This document shows positions 8,652-18,494 of a stretch of DNA of 51,409 bases, one piece after another. The position numbers and the translations under genes are program-made. The stretch's first letter is position 1, and the number at the start of each line of letters is the position of its first letter. The stretch is from the NCBI GenBank assembly GCA_028685755.1, contig JAQUDJ010000003.1, positions 1 to 51,409 on the forward strand. The letters are read 5' to 3'. This stretch comes from Eubacteriales bacterium (GTDB lineage Bacteria; Bacillota; Clostridia; Saccharofermentanales; UBA5734). A model generated the notes under the pieces. It did not search any database. It was given only the letters and a program-made list of their open reading frames with translations, and was not told where the DNA came from.

Positions 8652-11600
8652 TTAGGGCTCGTTCTCAACTGGTTTGTTGCGAACCTCGATTACTCCGTGA
8701 TTTCGTACGATTCGGCGGAAAATCGCGTCACTTTGTGGCGCGCCGGTTGTCGGATCTGACCCACTCTCATTCCAAATCGCGTAGAAGACCGAGCCATCTG
8801 GGGTCATTCGAATTTGAGCTTCAGCTTGCGCAGGGGTCCAGTTGCCACGATCTTTGGCCAACCAGTCCCAAACTTGAACTTGATCACCTGCTAAATCACT
8901 TTCACCATCTGGATTGATCGTCTTTGTTTCGGTGAAGTAGGATTCACCTTGGTTTAGGCTGTAACTGTAGTACAGATCCAGTGGGCTTGCCGAGATTTCG
9001 TCATCATCATAGTCGTCACTGGTATTTGAATCAACATTCAACTCTGTGCCATAGGTCACCCAAAAGGCATTGGGGTTTTGGGTATCTTCCGGATACTTTG
9101 CAACGCCATCTGTGTAGATTGTGCCAGGAACACCAACGAGTCGCGGTTCTATGACACTTTCTTTGTTGTTGCGCAATAGCGATAAGTTCTGAGCTGGCTC
9201 AAATTCGCCAGCAGCATACGTTGTGGAGGCAGGATAGAAACCGCCACCATCAGCTTTTGAATTTCGGTAGATATCTGTATGAGTGACACCACTACCGTAT
9301 GGGTCGGTTGTCCAGTCATTACCACCATTGAACGAACGTCGGACATATAAGTCGTATTTGTCGTTGCCATTGCGCGATGCTGTCCAGTTTGGCGTCCAGG
9401 TATAGGCGACTGCCAGGAAATCACCCCGGAGGAAGCCACGATGCGCACGGGCATCATCGTTCTCATATGCGCTAGTATGATCGTTGAGATTGGCTTCGCT
9501 TTGACTCCATTTCAACATTTTAATTTTTTCATCATCATCATAATCTTCGCTTGCAACGAGTGTCACACTACTGATATTTTGAATATCATTCTCCACAAGA
9601 TTTTCGATTCGGTATGGGTTGTCAGTCGAAGTCTTAGTGGTGGTCCAACGCTGCATGATGATGTCGGAGGGCCGTCCTTTGCCATCCTCGCCCATTTTGT
9701 ATAGCACGACCATAACCGTTCCGCTTAATCCAATATTGGCTCTTGATTGAACTAAAAAGCGAGGGCGACGGGCATTTTGATAAGCGGGGATGCGATCGCC
9801 TAAATAATCGAGAATGATTTCGCCGTTTGCATCTTTCAGATAAAGAGTATTACCAGATTCATCTTTCTCAGGTGGATTAAGAATCCTACCGCTACTAACA
9901 CAAGCCATACTAGTGAAATTTGAACTGTGGTAGATAACATTTTTACCCAAATCAGCATAGTACTTGTCCGAGCCTTCGCCAGTATGCTCTTCCTCGCTTT
10001 CTTCTTCGAGGTAATGCTCAGTTGGCGTACCTGCTCCGATTCCTTTGGTTTCTTCATAACCGAGAATTGCCCATTTACCTTGCATCATCAAATTGGGTCG
10101 TGAAGCACCGGTATCACCATCCATTAGATAACCTTCTAAAGTAATTGCAACGTATTTGACCTCACCCTGGTTATTGATCTTCTTGTAAAAACGAATGTAA
10201 GGATGGGCATCATTCCAGAGCAGACCTTTAAGCTTATAACCATATGCGTGCGAGCCGTCGGCATCACCGGTGCCTTCATTACCATCAAGATCTGCAAAAA
10301 TGTATGTCGGTTCGATAACAGCGGCATCTAACAACAATTCGGCTAACGCGAATTCTGGTTCTAATTGGTCAGGATCTAGAGCAGTAGTCTCTTCAGTCAC
10401 AGCTGTCGTCTCGGACGTTGTTTCTGCCGTCGTTTCAGCGGTGGTTTCAGCGGTGGTTTCTGTTGTCGTTTCAGCGGTGGTTTCTGTTGTTGTTTCTGCC
10501 GTCGTTTCAGCGGTGGTTTCTGTTGTCGTTTCTGCCGTCGTCTCCACTGTCGTTTCAGCGGTGGTTTCAGCCGCGATGTCAAAATTGACAGAATCGAGTG
10601 TAGAAGCTGCCTCATAAACCTCACTTGGCTCGATTAGAACGCTCGACGTTTCGACAGATGGCACATCAGAAGGTGCAGTGTCCTGAGAGGTTTCTTGAGG
10701 GGTTGTTTCGGTGGGTGGCACATCCGAAGGTGCAGTCTCCTGAGAGGTTTCTTGAGTGGTTGTTTCGGTGGGTGGCACATCCGTAGGTGCAATGTCTGGG
10801 GAGGTTTCTTGAGGGGTTGTTTCGGTGGGTAGATCTTCATCCACGAATGGATCTTCAACTTCCGCCATAGCATCATCTAACAAGAGGTCGACTGGTGCCA
10901 AAATCGATAACGAGGTCAAAGATAAGCCAATATCCTGATCAAAGAAATGATTAATATCTGCAAGATCAATTCGCCAGAATAAATCATAATCATCATCTTC
11001 TGGATCTGTGCTCTCTCGGTGGAAATAAACCTCTTCAAACGCATTAAGATCCGCAGTATATTGGGTCAGTTCGTGAATCTTCATGTTTTCTGTATTGAGG
11101 GTGTCATTGTCACTTAGTCGGATGGGTAGGGTCATTTGGTTTAGGGCTTTGAAGCGACCATCGCCATCGCCGTTCTTATCTTCTAATTCATATTGAGGAT
11201 CCTCATTACTCGATTCAAAATCCGGATCCGCCGCATCAAATTTGCTAGCCGAGATATAGGAGTACCAAATATCGGTTTTGTGATTGGTGGTTGCACCGCT
11301 CCAGCCTTCACCTGGACCGGCTTGTTCACCTGGCATTAATCCCTCGGGATCTTCTTGCCAGACAAGGGCGAAACCATCGCCACTACTGGCAATCGTAATT
11401 TGATTTGCATCACGACGACCCGATGTGAGGCGCTCGGCCTTGGACCACGCGATCTCACCAAGGGGGGTTACATAACCACGGGCAATCCAAACGGTACTAT
11501 AAGGCAACTCGATATTATAGCCGTCTTCACCATAAAATCTGGAGCGCTGCGGCCCACTTACGCCCCAGATGTCTTCGACGTAACCTGCTTCACCTTCAGC

Positions 11601-12746
11601 AATAGCATAGGTTGGTCGGCCACCTCGGGCATATTTGCTCGTCCAGGCAACGAGGATGCGATTGCCTTGTACTTTAATATTCGGTTTGTGAGTATCTCCA
11701 AAGAATGGACCGGCGTCCGCCCCTTGTGTCGTTGCAAAAGAGGTTCGATCTGATGAGCGAGATAAGTTAAACCGCTTCCACGTTTCACCTTCATCTAACG
11801 AGATGGAGGCCCAAACATCCTTTGCTCGTTCCGAGATAATCTCAGTACCAGAAACTGCCGGGATTTCATAATCCGAATAAGGCGTCTCTTCCGAATAGAC
11901 TGCAACAAGTGGCTTGACTTCATCTCGAACACTTTGTACAACTCCGCGTTCATTCCGATAGGTCACTTCTACAGGGTCGCCGTTAGCACGCTGGGCTGGC
12001 ACATATGTTGTCAAAATTTCAATTTTCGCTTTGTCGGTCGTGGTTTCTTCCATCTTCGAGACATTTTTTGTATGCGCGATCGGTTTGATCTGATGCGAGA
12101 AGCTTGAACCGTTAAAAGCGCTTCCAACTGTAAATGTTGGATCATCGGCGTCGCCGACCCAAGCATCAGATGAATAGACATTTTTACCGTCCGAACCAAT
12201 CAACCGCAAAAAAACAACAACATTGAGGTTTAATCGATCAGCTTCTTCCGGTAACCATGTGATACCCACATCATTAAATAGATCCAGGGTAATCAAATGA
12301 GATGCAACAAGTGGGCTGAAAGTTTGTTTAAATGGAAATCGAGCGGTGACAGGCATTTGGGTTTCAGACATTGGAATAGGATCTGGACTCACAAATGCAC
12401 GAATGGCTTGTACTTTCCATACTGTTGTGATGTCAACTGGAGATGATGGTGCTTCTAATTCCGCAGTTCGTCCAGGTTCTACAAAAATCATAAGTTGGGA
12501 TTCATTGTACGTGATCGTTGCCTGACCAACGACGAACCGTTCCATAACTTTCGTCTTGGCGTTCTTTTTGACTATAAACATCTCCTTGACGACATCACGT
12601 TCGCGATCCTTGATATAGATTTCATATCCTTTGAGATCCTCTGCTAATAATTCATCACGGGTTATTTCAACGACTGTAAAACCACAATTGACGACAAGGA
12701 ATATGGATAAAGAAAGAATAATGGCCAGTGCTTTTTTCCAAGGCAT
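8652..12746 (-). CDS. Giant exported protein, choice-of-anchor O-like, with Thr/Glu repeat insert
   Basis: 1364 aa. The start is ATG 12746 (MPWKKALAIILSLSIFLVV), a signal peptide or anchor, after AAGGAG at 12756-12761; an upstream TTG would add an unlikely 23 residues. The body has several sialidase/BNR-like Asp-box-type segments (SLDEGETWKRF, NGGNDWTTDP, SLNQGESYF). From memory the C-terminal third (SRNGNDKYDLYVRRSFNGG, RPSDIIMQRW, AEAQIRMTPDGS) resembles the choice-of-anchor O family known mainly from Gram-negative bacteria. The middle (about residues 635-800) is low-complexity Pro/Glu/Thr followed by ETTA repeats. No LPXTG motif or terminal anchor is visible. The function is unknown; a secreted or surface adhesin-like role is inferred. 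Confidence 0.65.
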   Translation of the reverse strand: MPWKKALAIILSLSIFLVVNCGFTVVEITRDELLAEDLKGYEIYIKDRERDVVKEMFIVKKNAKTKVMERFVVGQATITYNESQLMIFVEPGRTAELEAPSSPVDITTVWKVQAIRAFVSPDPIPMSETQMPVTARFPFKQTFSPLVASHLITLDLFNDVGITWLPEEADRLNLNVVVFLRLIGSDGKNVYSSDAWVGDADDPTFTVGSAFNGSSFSHQIKPIAHTKNVSKMEETTTDKAKIEILTTYVPAQRANGDPVEVTYRNERGVVQSVRDEVKPLVAVYSEETPYSDYEIPAVSGTEIISERAKDVWASISLDEGETWKRFNLSRSSDRTSFATTQGADAGPFFGDTHKPNIKVQGNRILVAWTSKYARGGRPTYAIAEGEAGYVEDIWGVSGPQRSRFYGEDGYNIELPYSTVWIARGYVTPLGEIAWSKAERLTSGRRDANQITIASSGDGFALVWQEDPEGLMPGEQAGPGEGWSGATTNHKTDIWYSYISASKFDAADPDFESSNEDPQYELEDKNGDGDGRFKALNQMTLPIRLSDNDTLNTENMKIHELTQYTADLNAFEEVYFHRESTDPEDDDYDLFWRIDLADINHFFDQDIGLSLTSLSILAPVDLLLDDAMAEVEDPFVDEDLPTETTPQETSPDIAPTDVPPTETTTQETSQETAPSDVPPTETTPQETSQDTAPSDVPSVETSSVLIEPSEVYEAASTLDSVNFDIAAETTAETTVETTAETTTETTAETTAETTTETTAETTTETTAETTAETTAETTSETTAVTEETTALDPDQLEPEFALAELLLDAAVIEPTYIFADLDGNEGTGDADGSHAYGYKLKGLLWNDAHPYIRFYKKINNQGEVKYVAITLEGYLMDGDTGASRPNLMMQGKWAILGYEETKGIGAGTPTEHYLEEESEEEHTGEGSDKYYADLGKNVIYHSSNFTSMACVSSGRILNPPEKDESGNTLYLKDANGEIILDYLGDRIPAYQNARRPRFLVQSRANIGLSGTVMVVLYKMGEDGKGRPSDIIMQRWTTTKTSTDNPYRIENLVENDIQNISSVTLVASEDYDDDEKIKMLKWSQSEANLNDHTSAYENDDARAHRGFLRGDFLAVAYTWTPNWTASRNGNDKYDLYVRRSFNGGNDWTTDPYGSGVTHTDIYRNSKADGGGFYPASTTYAAGEFEPAQNLSLLRNNKESVIEPRLVGVPGTIYTDGVAKYPEDTQNPNAFWVTYGTELNVDSNTSDDYDDDEISASPLDLYYSYSLNQGESYFTETKTINPDGESDLAGDQVQVWDWLAKDRGNWTPAQAEAQIRMTPDGSVFYAIWNESGSDPTTGAPQSDAIFRRIVRNHGVIEVRNKPVENEP
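10405..10575 (-). repeat. 12-bp coding tandem repeat (Glu-Thr-Thr-Ala type)
   Basis: About fourteen 12-bp units such as GTTTCAGCGGTG (plus strand) encode E-T-T-(A/T/V/S) on the minus strand. The open reading frame is kept throughout. Near-identity of many units suggests recent slippage and likely length variation between strains. Confidence 0.9.
10660..10835 (-). repeat. 57-bp coding repeat (19-residue Pro/Glu/Thr unit)
   Basis: About three units of 19 codons, reading like PPTETTPQETSQDTAPSDV with few changes, lie next to the 12-bp array within the same protein. Confidence 0.85.
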
Positions 12747-12815
12747 ATGCATAATCTCCTTGTGGATGAAGATGATTACGGCAAAATGCTTCTCAACGCG
12801 TTTTTTGCGAAACAA

Positions 12816-13069
12816 CTTGCCGTGACGACCTGGTCTGCTGTTGTTGGGTTATTTTCTAAAGCAAGCAAGTGTTCCATCCCCCCTTTTCCAGAAAAGTATT
12901 ATAAAGTTACATTAAATTAGCGTAAAATTTACTAACGCACCAAGATATACGAATGGCATCGGCCATTTCAGAGGGCTAATCTAGCTAAATTCGTTGTTAT
13001 CATAAAATATAATATGAAACCTCTGGCGATCTATTTTGCTTATATTGAGATTCGTCTGTTGAATGACGA
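12816..13069. other. Non-coding spacer upstream of the giant exported protein gene
   Basis: AT-rich and without a convincing gene. On the minus strand a TATAAT (about 12898-12903) could be the -10 box of the giant protein gene, with a weak TTTACG-like -35. I see no clear SigI-type promoter (ACCCCC...CGAA) in the expected orientation. The left boundary is taken from the 12815 end of the longer reading frame; translation proper starts at 12746. Confidence 0.4.
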
Positions 13070-13107
13070 CAAAAAAACTGCTACCCAGCATGGCGCGTCG
13101 TAGCAGT
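13070..13107 (-). terminator. Terminator of the trp operon (minus strand)
   Basis: An 8-bp stem, ACTGCTAC (13077-13084) with GTAGCAGT (13100-13107), is followed on the minus strand by seven T. It lies about 30 nt past the end of the second RlmH-like gene, so that gene is the last of the trp transcript. Confidence 0.88.
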
Positions 13108-13138
13108 CCCGAGATGTTATGTTTTATTGCTCGTGCGT

Positions 13139-13588
13139 TTATTTGTGGTAGGCTTTGTGCTCCATGATCCGAAAAGCCCGGTATATTTGCTCGGTTAAAA
13201 GCAATCCAGCGGTATCGCCACTGAGTGCGAGGGGTGACAGGGAGAGGGTGCTAAGTAAGATGGTGCCAAGAGTAGGGATCGACGGTGGGTTTTCGCTAGG
13301 TTCGGTCACGGGACCACTCGCACCGATGTGAAAAACAAGTTGACTTTTACCAGCGGTCATCCACGTTTGAATTTGATCAGAAAACGCTGGCGAGGTATAG
13401 GTTTGCCCCCTGCGGTCCAAATAAATATGCTGAATCGTAGGGGATACATCAGCGTCCGAGCCCTGACTGGTGCCAGTTTGCCAAACGAGCGAACAGCTTT
13501 GCGACAAGCGCTTTTTATATTCAAGCAAGCCCGCTAAAATCGGCGCAGGCAGCTTATTCTCATCAAAGAGCAAGGTGATCTTTAACAT
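13139..13588 (-). CDS. Divergent RlmH-like SPOUT protein at the end of the trp operon
   Basis: 149 aa. The C-terminus matches RlmH well: LSLSPLALSGDTAGLL, then LTEQIYRAFRIMEHKAYHK, including the YHK tail. The rest is divergent. The SAM-loop motif reads FHIGASGPV in place of IGGxxG, and the N-terminal half retains only patches (KKRLSQSCSL, IYLDRRGQTYTSPAFS). It starts 6 nt after trpG, without a strong Shine-Dalgarno. It may be a degenerate paralogue, a partner of the tail-less RlmH at 4712-5179, or a methyltransferase with another target. Confidence 0.72.
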   Translation of the reverse strand: MLKITLLFDENKLPAPILAGLLEYKKRLSQSCSLVWQTGTSQGSDADVSPTIQHIYLDRRGQTYTSPAFSDQIQTWMTAGKSQLVFHIGASGPVTEPSENPPSIPTLGTILLSTLSLSPLALSGDTAGLLLTEQIYRAFRIMEHKAYHK

Positions 13589-13594
13589 CGCGGA

Positions 13595-14161
13595 TCAAAC
13601 ACCCACAAAGGCTTTTAACATCTGCTGGCCATAGTCGGTGAGTATTGATTCTGGGTGGAATTGCAGACCAAAAACGGGCATGGTTTTGTGTTGCAAGGCC
13701 ATAATTAGACCATCTTCACTGGTTGCTGTCACAGCTAAGCAGTCTGGCATTGAGCGCGGATCGGCCATCAGCGAATGATAACGGCCGACTTCGACTTTGG
13801 GCGGGAGATTTTTGAACATCGGGCAATTGCGGTCGAGACTGATCATGGACCGTTTGCCGTGTACAGGGACAGGGGCTTGGATGATTTGGGCTCCGAAAGC
13901 TTCGGCGATCCCTTGATGCCCCAAACAAATGCCAAGCAGCGGTACTTGACCGGCAAAATGGCGAATAACTGCCGGCATAATGCCGGCATCGGCGGGATAG
14001 CCCGGTCCGGGCGACAGGATGATATGCGACGGCTTTAATGCTTCGATTTCGTTAATTGTTAAGACATTATTGCGATAGACTTCAATGTCGGGATGGAATT
14101 CGCCGACCATTTGATAGACGTTATAGGTGAAGGAATCGAAATTGTCGAGCAGCAGAATCAT
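13595..14161 (-). CDS. trpG: Anthranilate synthase component II (glutamine amidotransferase)
   Basis: Supplies ammonia from glutamine to TrpE for anthranilate synthesis. It is a class I glutamine amidotransferase with the nucleophile in LGICLGHQG (C79), and with H169 and E171 in FHPES. The oxyanion motif SPGPGYPADAG is near residues 50-60. The 188 aa length is normal. The start ATG overlaps the trpE stop (ATGA). It could also serve folate synthesis as PabA, but its context is the trp operon. Confidence 0.95.
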   Translation of the reverse strand: MILLLDNFDSFTYNVYQMVGEFHPDIEVYRNNVLTINEIEALKPSHIILSPGPGYPADAGIMPAVIRHFAGQVPLLGICLGHQGIAEAFGAQIIQAPVPVHGKRSMISLDRNCPMFKNLPPKVEVGRYHSLMADPRSMPDCLAVTATSEDGLIMALQHKTMPVFGLQFHPESILTDYGQQMLKAFVGV

Positions 14162-15663
14162 AAGTAGTCACCTGCTTGATTGATCGCCGCAAACAAGGCC
14201 ATTGCCTTGTTGACGGTTTCTTGGTATTCGGTTTCGGGTACTGAATCGGCCACGATCCCCGCTCCAGATTGGACGTGGATCTGACCATCGCGCAAAATGG
14301 CGGTACGGATTGTAATGCAAGTATCGAGCAGTCCGTCAAAGCCGAGATAGCCGATTGCGCCGCCATATGGACCGCGCCGGACGTTTTCGAGCTCATCGAT
14401 GATTTCCATCGCGCGGATTTTGGGTGCTCCGGATAGTGTGCCGGCAGGCAGCAGCGATGAGAGTACGTCGATTGCGGCGCGGTCTTCACGCAATTCGCCC
14501 TCAACGGTGGTCACGAGATGCATGACGTGGGAAAATCGTTCGACGTGACAAAAATCACGGACTGCGACGGTCCCGAATTGGCTGATGCGGCCGACATCGT
14601 TGCGCGCGAGATCGACGAGCATCGCGTGCTCGGCTAATTCTTTGGTGTCCGCGAGTAAATCAGCGGAGAATTGATCGTCTTGTTCGACAGTCTGACCGCG
14701 CGGTCTGGTCCCCGCGATTGGACAGGTTTCAATACGGCGACCCGATAACCGAACGAGCATTTCAGGGGAAGCGCCAATGAGCACAGCCTCACTTTGACGG
14801 ACAAAAAAGAGGTATGGCGATGGATTGACGTGCCGCAACGCGCGATAAATTGCGAAGGGGTCAGCTTTGTAGGCGGCTGAAAAGCGCTGGGAAAGTACGA
14901 CTTGGAAGATGTCACCCTCTCGAATATAGGCCTTGGCTTGCTGGACCTGAGCGACAAATTCATCGTGTGTGACATTGGCTTTAAAATCGAGTTGCATGGA
15001 ACGACGGCTTGCATGCGGTAACGCGACGGGCAAGTTGCCGGGTTGTGGTCCAAAGAGTTGGTTAATGAGGTTAAACAGCTGCGCGGAAGCGAGGTTATAA
15101 TCACGCGCCGGATCATCACTGATCAGGCAATTGCAAATCAAGGTCATTTCATTCTTGAGATGGTCGTAGCGAACGACTTCAGCAGGCGCCATGAGCTCAC
15201 AATCAGGCAAATTGAGCGGGTCAGGATTATTATCGGGTAGGACTTCAAGATAGCGGACAAAATCATAGCTAAAATGACCCACGAGCCCACAACGGAAACC
15301 TTCTTCGGCTGGTGCCGGAGGCAGGGCATGATCCTGAAGCAATTGGCGGATGAGGTCGAGCGGATGTTGGCTGTCGTAGGCTTGGAGGGGGAGGTCGCTG
15401 AGTGCATAATGCACGATATTGCGCCGGCTTGTCAGACGCAAAAGGGGTTTGCGACCCATGATGGAAAACCGCGCCCACCGTTCACCGCCAACGACCGATT
15501 CTAAAAGAAATGATTGCTTTTGATCATCAAAGCGTTGAAAAAGGGATATCGGGGTCACGGTGTCGGCGGGCATCCGCACGGATACTGGGACGATCCGGTA
15601 CTGTTTGGCGAGCTCGAGAAAGGCGCCGCGTTCGGGGAAGATGGGCAAACCGTGATCAGCCAT
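14158..15663 (-). CDS. trpE: Anthranilate synthase component I
   Basis: Converts chorismate to anthranilate with ammonia from TrpG. It is 501 aa. The chorismate-binding C-terminal domain (about 230-495) shows DIFQVVLSQRF, IAGTRPRG, DLARNDVGR, SLLPAGTLSGAPK and GGAIGYLGFDG, all hallmark blocks. The N-terminal domain has the LLESVVGGERWARFS segment used in tryptophan feedback binding. ATG 15663 follows AGGAGG at 6 nt, just after the trpA stop. Here trpE and trpG come last among the trp genes instead of first. Confidence 0.95.
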   Translation of the reverse strand: MADHGLPIFPERGAFLELAKQYRIVPVSVRMPADTVTPISLFQRFDDQKQSFLLESVVGGERWARFSIMGRKPLLRLTSRRNIVHYALSDLPLQAYDSQHPLDLIRQLLQDHALPPAPAEEGFRCGLVGHFSYDFVRYLEVLPDNNPDPLNLPDCELMAPAEVVRYDHLKNEMTLICNCLISDDPARDYNLASAQLFNLINQLFGPQPGNLPVALPHASRRSMQLDFKANVTHDEFVAQVQQAKAYIREGDIFQVVLSQRFSAAYKADPFAIYRALRHVNPSPYLFFVRQSEAVLIGASPEMLVRLSGRRIETCPIAGTRPRGQTVEQDDQFSADLLADTKELAEHAMLVDLARNDVGRISQFGTVAVRDFCHVERFSHVMHLVTTVEGELREDRAAIDVLSSLLPAGTLSGAPKIRAMEIIDELENVRRGPYGGAIGYLGFDGLLDTCITIRTAILRDGQIHVQSGAGIVADSVPETEYQETVNKAMALFAAINQAGDYL

Positions 15664-15665
15664 GG

Positions 15666-16574
15666 TCAACCTCCTTGCAATGCGGCTAACGTGCCTTCAT
15701 CCAGGGCTTCCCGGAGGCTCGACACATATATACCGAGCTGGTCAGCCAGTTGCTGGGCGTTGAGTCCGGCGGCGTGACCCTCACCGATGCGTCGCACAAT
15801 AGCACTACCGACGATGATTCCATCCCAACCAGCCGCGAGTTCACGAACTTGATCGGGCGTTGATATCCCAAAGCCGAGGGCCCGCGGAATCGGACTGACG
15901 GCACGCACGGCCATTTCAAAGGTCGACAAATCTGCGGATAATTCGCTGCGCTCCCCGGTGACACCGAGCGCTGCGACACAGTAGACAAAGCCACGGCCGT
16001 TAACCGTCAATTCTGACAGCCGCGGCCCTGATAGCGGTGAAACCATCCGGGTGATGATGACATCATGCGAGTCGGCGATTGGACCGACTTCGTCCTGTTC
16101 TTCAAGTGGCAAATCGGGCACAATAATCCCGTCGACACCGACGTCGCGGCATGTGGCAAAGAACAAATCCAAGCCCATTTGCACGACGGTGTTGTAGTAC
16201 AACAAGAAAAGGATTGGCTTTTGGGTCTCGGCGCGGAGCTCGCGGACGAGATGAAACGCATCGACAATCGACGTGCCGTGTGCCAGCGCGCGGGCATCTG
16301 CGGCCATGATCGTCGGTCCATCGGCGCTCGGATCAGAAAAGGGGACACCGATTTCGAGGATGTCTGCGCCGCTGTGCAGGATTGTGCGGGCGATCGCCTG
16401 CGAGGTGCGCAGATCCGGATCACCGGCAACGATGAAGGGGATTAACGCTTTGCGACCTTGGGTAGCAAGCTCGGCCAGCTTCTTTTCAAGGCGATTGGTG
16501 GGCGTGGCTGTCGTGGCCGGTGTGTCTGGTGTGACTGGTGAGGTGCCAGGCACCTTGATGGGTAAATCGCTCAT
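15666..16574 (-). CDS. trpA: Tryptophan synthase alpha chain
   Basis: Cleaves indole-3-glycerol phosphate to indole, which passes to TrpB. The TIM barrel has catalytic Glu in DILEIGVPFSDPSADGPT and Asp in IVPDLPLEE, plus the phosphate loop GFGISTPDQV. It is 302 aa, longer than the usual 260-270. The extra length is an N-terminal low-complexity Pro/Thr stretch (about residues 8-28) before the family start RLEKKLAEL. ATG 16574 is at proper distance from GGAGG; ATG 16580 would be too close. Confidence 0.94.
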   Translation of the reverse strand: MSDLPIKVPGTSPVTPDTPATTATPTNRLEKKLAELATQGRKALIPFIVAGDPDLRTSQAIARTILHSGADILEIGVPFSDPSADGPTIMAADARALAHGTSIVDAFHLVRELRAETQKPILFLLYYNTVVQMGLDLFFATCRDVGVDGIIVPDLPLEEQDEVGPIADSHDVIITRMVSPLSGPRLSELTVNGRGFVYCVAALGVTGERSELSADLSTFEMAVRAVSPIPRALGFGISTPDQVRELAAGWDGIIVGSAIVRRIGEGHAAGLNAQQLADQLGIYVSSLREALDEGTLAALQGG

Positions 16575-16576
16575 CG

Positions 16577-17809
16577 TCATTCCTCCCGATTGTCGGTCAG
16601 CAGCAGACCGTGGTCTTGTTGATACGCTTGAATCGCTGCGACGTCTTTATCGCCACGCCCGGAAAGGGTGACCACGACGATATCGTCAGGCTTGAATTCG
16701 CCAGCCATTTTGCGTAACAGTGCGAGGGCGTGTGAACTTTCGATCGCAGGGATGATCCCTTCCTGACGAGCCAACCACGCAAATGCCTCGACGGCTTCTA
16801 AGTCTGTAATTGCAGCGTATTCGGCACGGCCAGTGTGTTGCAACCAGGCATGTTCGGGGCCGATGCCCGGATAATCCAGTCCGGCAGAGATCGAATAGAC
16901 TGGTGCGATTTGCCCCGTCTGGTCTTGTAAAAACAGGGAGTGCATCCCGTGAAATACACCTGGCTTACCGTAAGCCATAGTGGCTGCGTGTCGGGGGGTA
17001 TCGATGCCTTCGCCGGCAGCTTCCGCGCCGATCAAACGGACAGTTGGCTCATCGATAAAGGGGTAAAACGTCCCCATGGCATTACTGCCGCCACCGACAC
17101 AGGCGATTAAGGCGGTGGGCAAGCGGCCATATGTAGCTTGGCACTGCTCGCGGATCTCATCTCCGATGATGCGCTGGAAATCGCGGACGATCGTCGGATA
17201 GGGATGGGGCCCCATGACTGAGCCAATCACATAATAGGTATCATCGGCGCGACGGGTCCATTCGCGCATTGCTTCACTGGTGGCATCTTTGAGTGTCGCT
17301 GTGCCGGAGGTCACTTTTGTCACTGTCGCACCCAAAAGCTCCATGCGGTAAACATTGAGGGCTTGGCGCTCCATGTCTTCAGCGCCCATAAAAACAGTAC
17401 AGGTTAAACCAAACAAAGCTGCCGCAGTGGCTGTGGCTACACCATGCTGACCTGCCCCAGTTTCGGCGATCAAGCGCTTTTTGCCCATCCGTCGGGCCAA
17501 AAGAACTTGCCCGAGGACATTGTTGATCTTATGCGCGCCAGTATGGTTCAAATCTTCGCGTTTAAGGTAGACGTGAGTGCCTAGTTCTGAACTTAGCCGT
17601 TCGGCGTGATAAAAGAGGGAAGGGCGACCAGCGTAATCGCGCAACAGTCGTTGATAGTCTGCAATGAATGAAGGATCCGCCATCGCTTCTTTGTAGGCTT
17701 TTTCTAATTCGAGGAGCGCGGGCATCAGGGTCTCAGCTGCATATCGGCCGCCATAGGGGCCAAAGCGTCCGGGTTTGCTAGTCGCGGGGGTATTTTGTGC
17801 AGGGTTCAT
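16577..17809 (-). CDS. trpB: Tryptophan synthase beta chain
   Basis: PLP enzyme joining indole and serine to form tryptophan. It has the start [17 protein letters not shown], the PLP lysine in [11 protein letters not shown], the glycine-rich phosphate loop [12 protein letters not shown], and the C-terminal TLSGRGDKD. The 410 aa length fits TrpB1, the classic partner of TrpA. ATG 17809 follows AAGGA at 9 nt. It overlaps or abuts trpA and lies 4 nt after trpF. Confidence 0.96.
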   Translation of the reverse strand: MNPAQNTPATSKPGRFGPYGGRYAAETLMPALLELEKAYKEAMADPSFIADYQRLLRDYAGRPSLFYHAERLSSELGTHVYLKREDLNHTGAHKINNVLGQVLLARRMGKKRLIAETGAGQHGVATATAAALFGLTCTVFMGAEDMERQALNVYRMELLGATVTKVTSGTATLKDATSEAMREWTRRADDTYYVIGSVMGPHPYPTIVRDFQRIIGDEIREQCQATYGRLPTALIACVGGGSNAMGTFYPFIDEPTVRLIGAEAAGEGIDTPRHAATMAYGKPGVFHGMHSLFLQDQTGQIAPVYSISAGLDYPGIGPEHAWLQHTGRAEYAAITDLEAVEAFAWLARQEGIIPAIESSHALALLRKMAGEFKPDDIVVVTLSGRGDKDVAAIQAYQQDHGLLLTDNREE

Positions 17810-17813
17810 GTAG

Positions 17814-18494
17814 TCACGTCCTTTCAGTCTGACGCACCGTCTGACAAAAAGCTTGCATCAGATCGGCTTGTTTTTCTAAGTTACGTTCGATGCCACTCGA
17901 GCAATCGACAATTGCAGGCTGCATGGCGTTGATTGCGGTGGCAACATTGTCTGGGTTGAGACCACCAGCACAGGCGACACGGTGGTTTTGGGCAAATTCA
18001 TGGAGGAGTGCCCAAGGGAACGTGATACCGGTGCCGCCACTTTGACCGTCTAGTTCAGTGTCGAGCAGCCAGACCGTGGGACGGGCATCGGGCAAGCGCA
18101 TCAAGGTCATCATCTGTTCATAGTCTGCCACACGGCGGGCGGCGAAACTAGCATCTACGGGGATGCTAAGCTTCTGCCAAATTTCAACACCTGGTGGCAG
18201 CAATTCGCGCAAACTATTCCATTCAGCACGCCCTTCATGTCCATGGAGTTGAACCACGGCAAGACCAACCATCCGGGCGATGGCCGCAATTTTTTCAGGC
18301 TTTTCATCAACAAAAACACCGACCGCCTTAATCGTTGGGTCGAGCTGACTAATCAGTGCGGCGGCCAGTTCTGGGGCGACCTGACGTTTGCTCGGCGCAA
18401 AGATTAAACCGATATAATTTGGCGAATAGACATTGGCTAAAGCGATGTCTTCGTGGCGCCGCATCCCGCAGAACTTGATCAATGGCTGGCTCAT
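17814..18494 (-). CDS. trpF: Phosphoribosylanthranilate isomerase
   Basis: Isomerises N-(5-phosphoribosyl)anthranilate to CdRP. The family start [11 protein letters not shown] contains the catalytic Cys; VQLHGHEG (about 83) and the C-terminal [11 protein letters not shown] and DCSSGIE phosphate-binding motifs are present. It is 226 aa. The ATG overlaps the trpC stop (ATGA). Confidence 0.94.
   Translation of the reverse strand: MSQPLIKFCGMRRHEDIALANVYSPNYIGLIFAPSKRQVAPELAAALISQLDPTIKAVGVFVDEKPEKIAAIARMVGLAVVQLHGHEGRAEWNSLRELLPPGVEIWQKLSIPVDASFAARRVADYEQMMTLMRLPDARPTVWLLDTELDGQSGGTGITFPWALLHEFAQNHRVACAGGLNPDNVATAINAMQPAIVDCSSGIERNLEKQADLMQAFCQTVRQTERT

Noticed and set aside
10270-10617. Plus-strand frame of Val/Ser repeats
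   Set aside because: Antisense shadow of the ETTA coding array.
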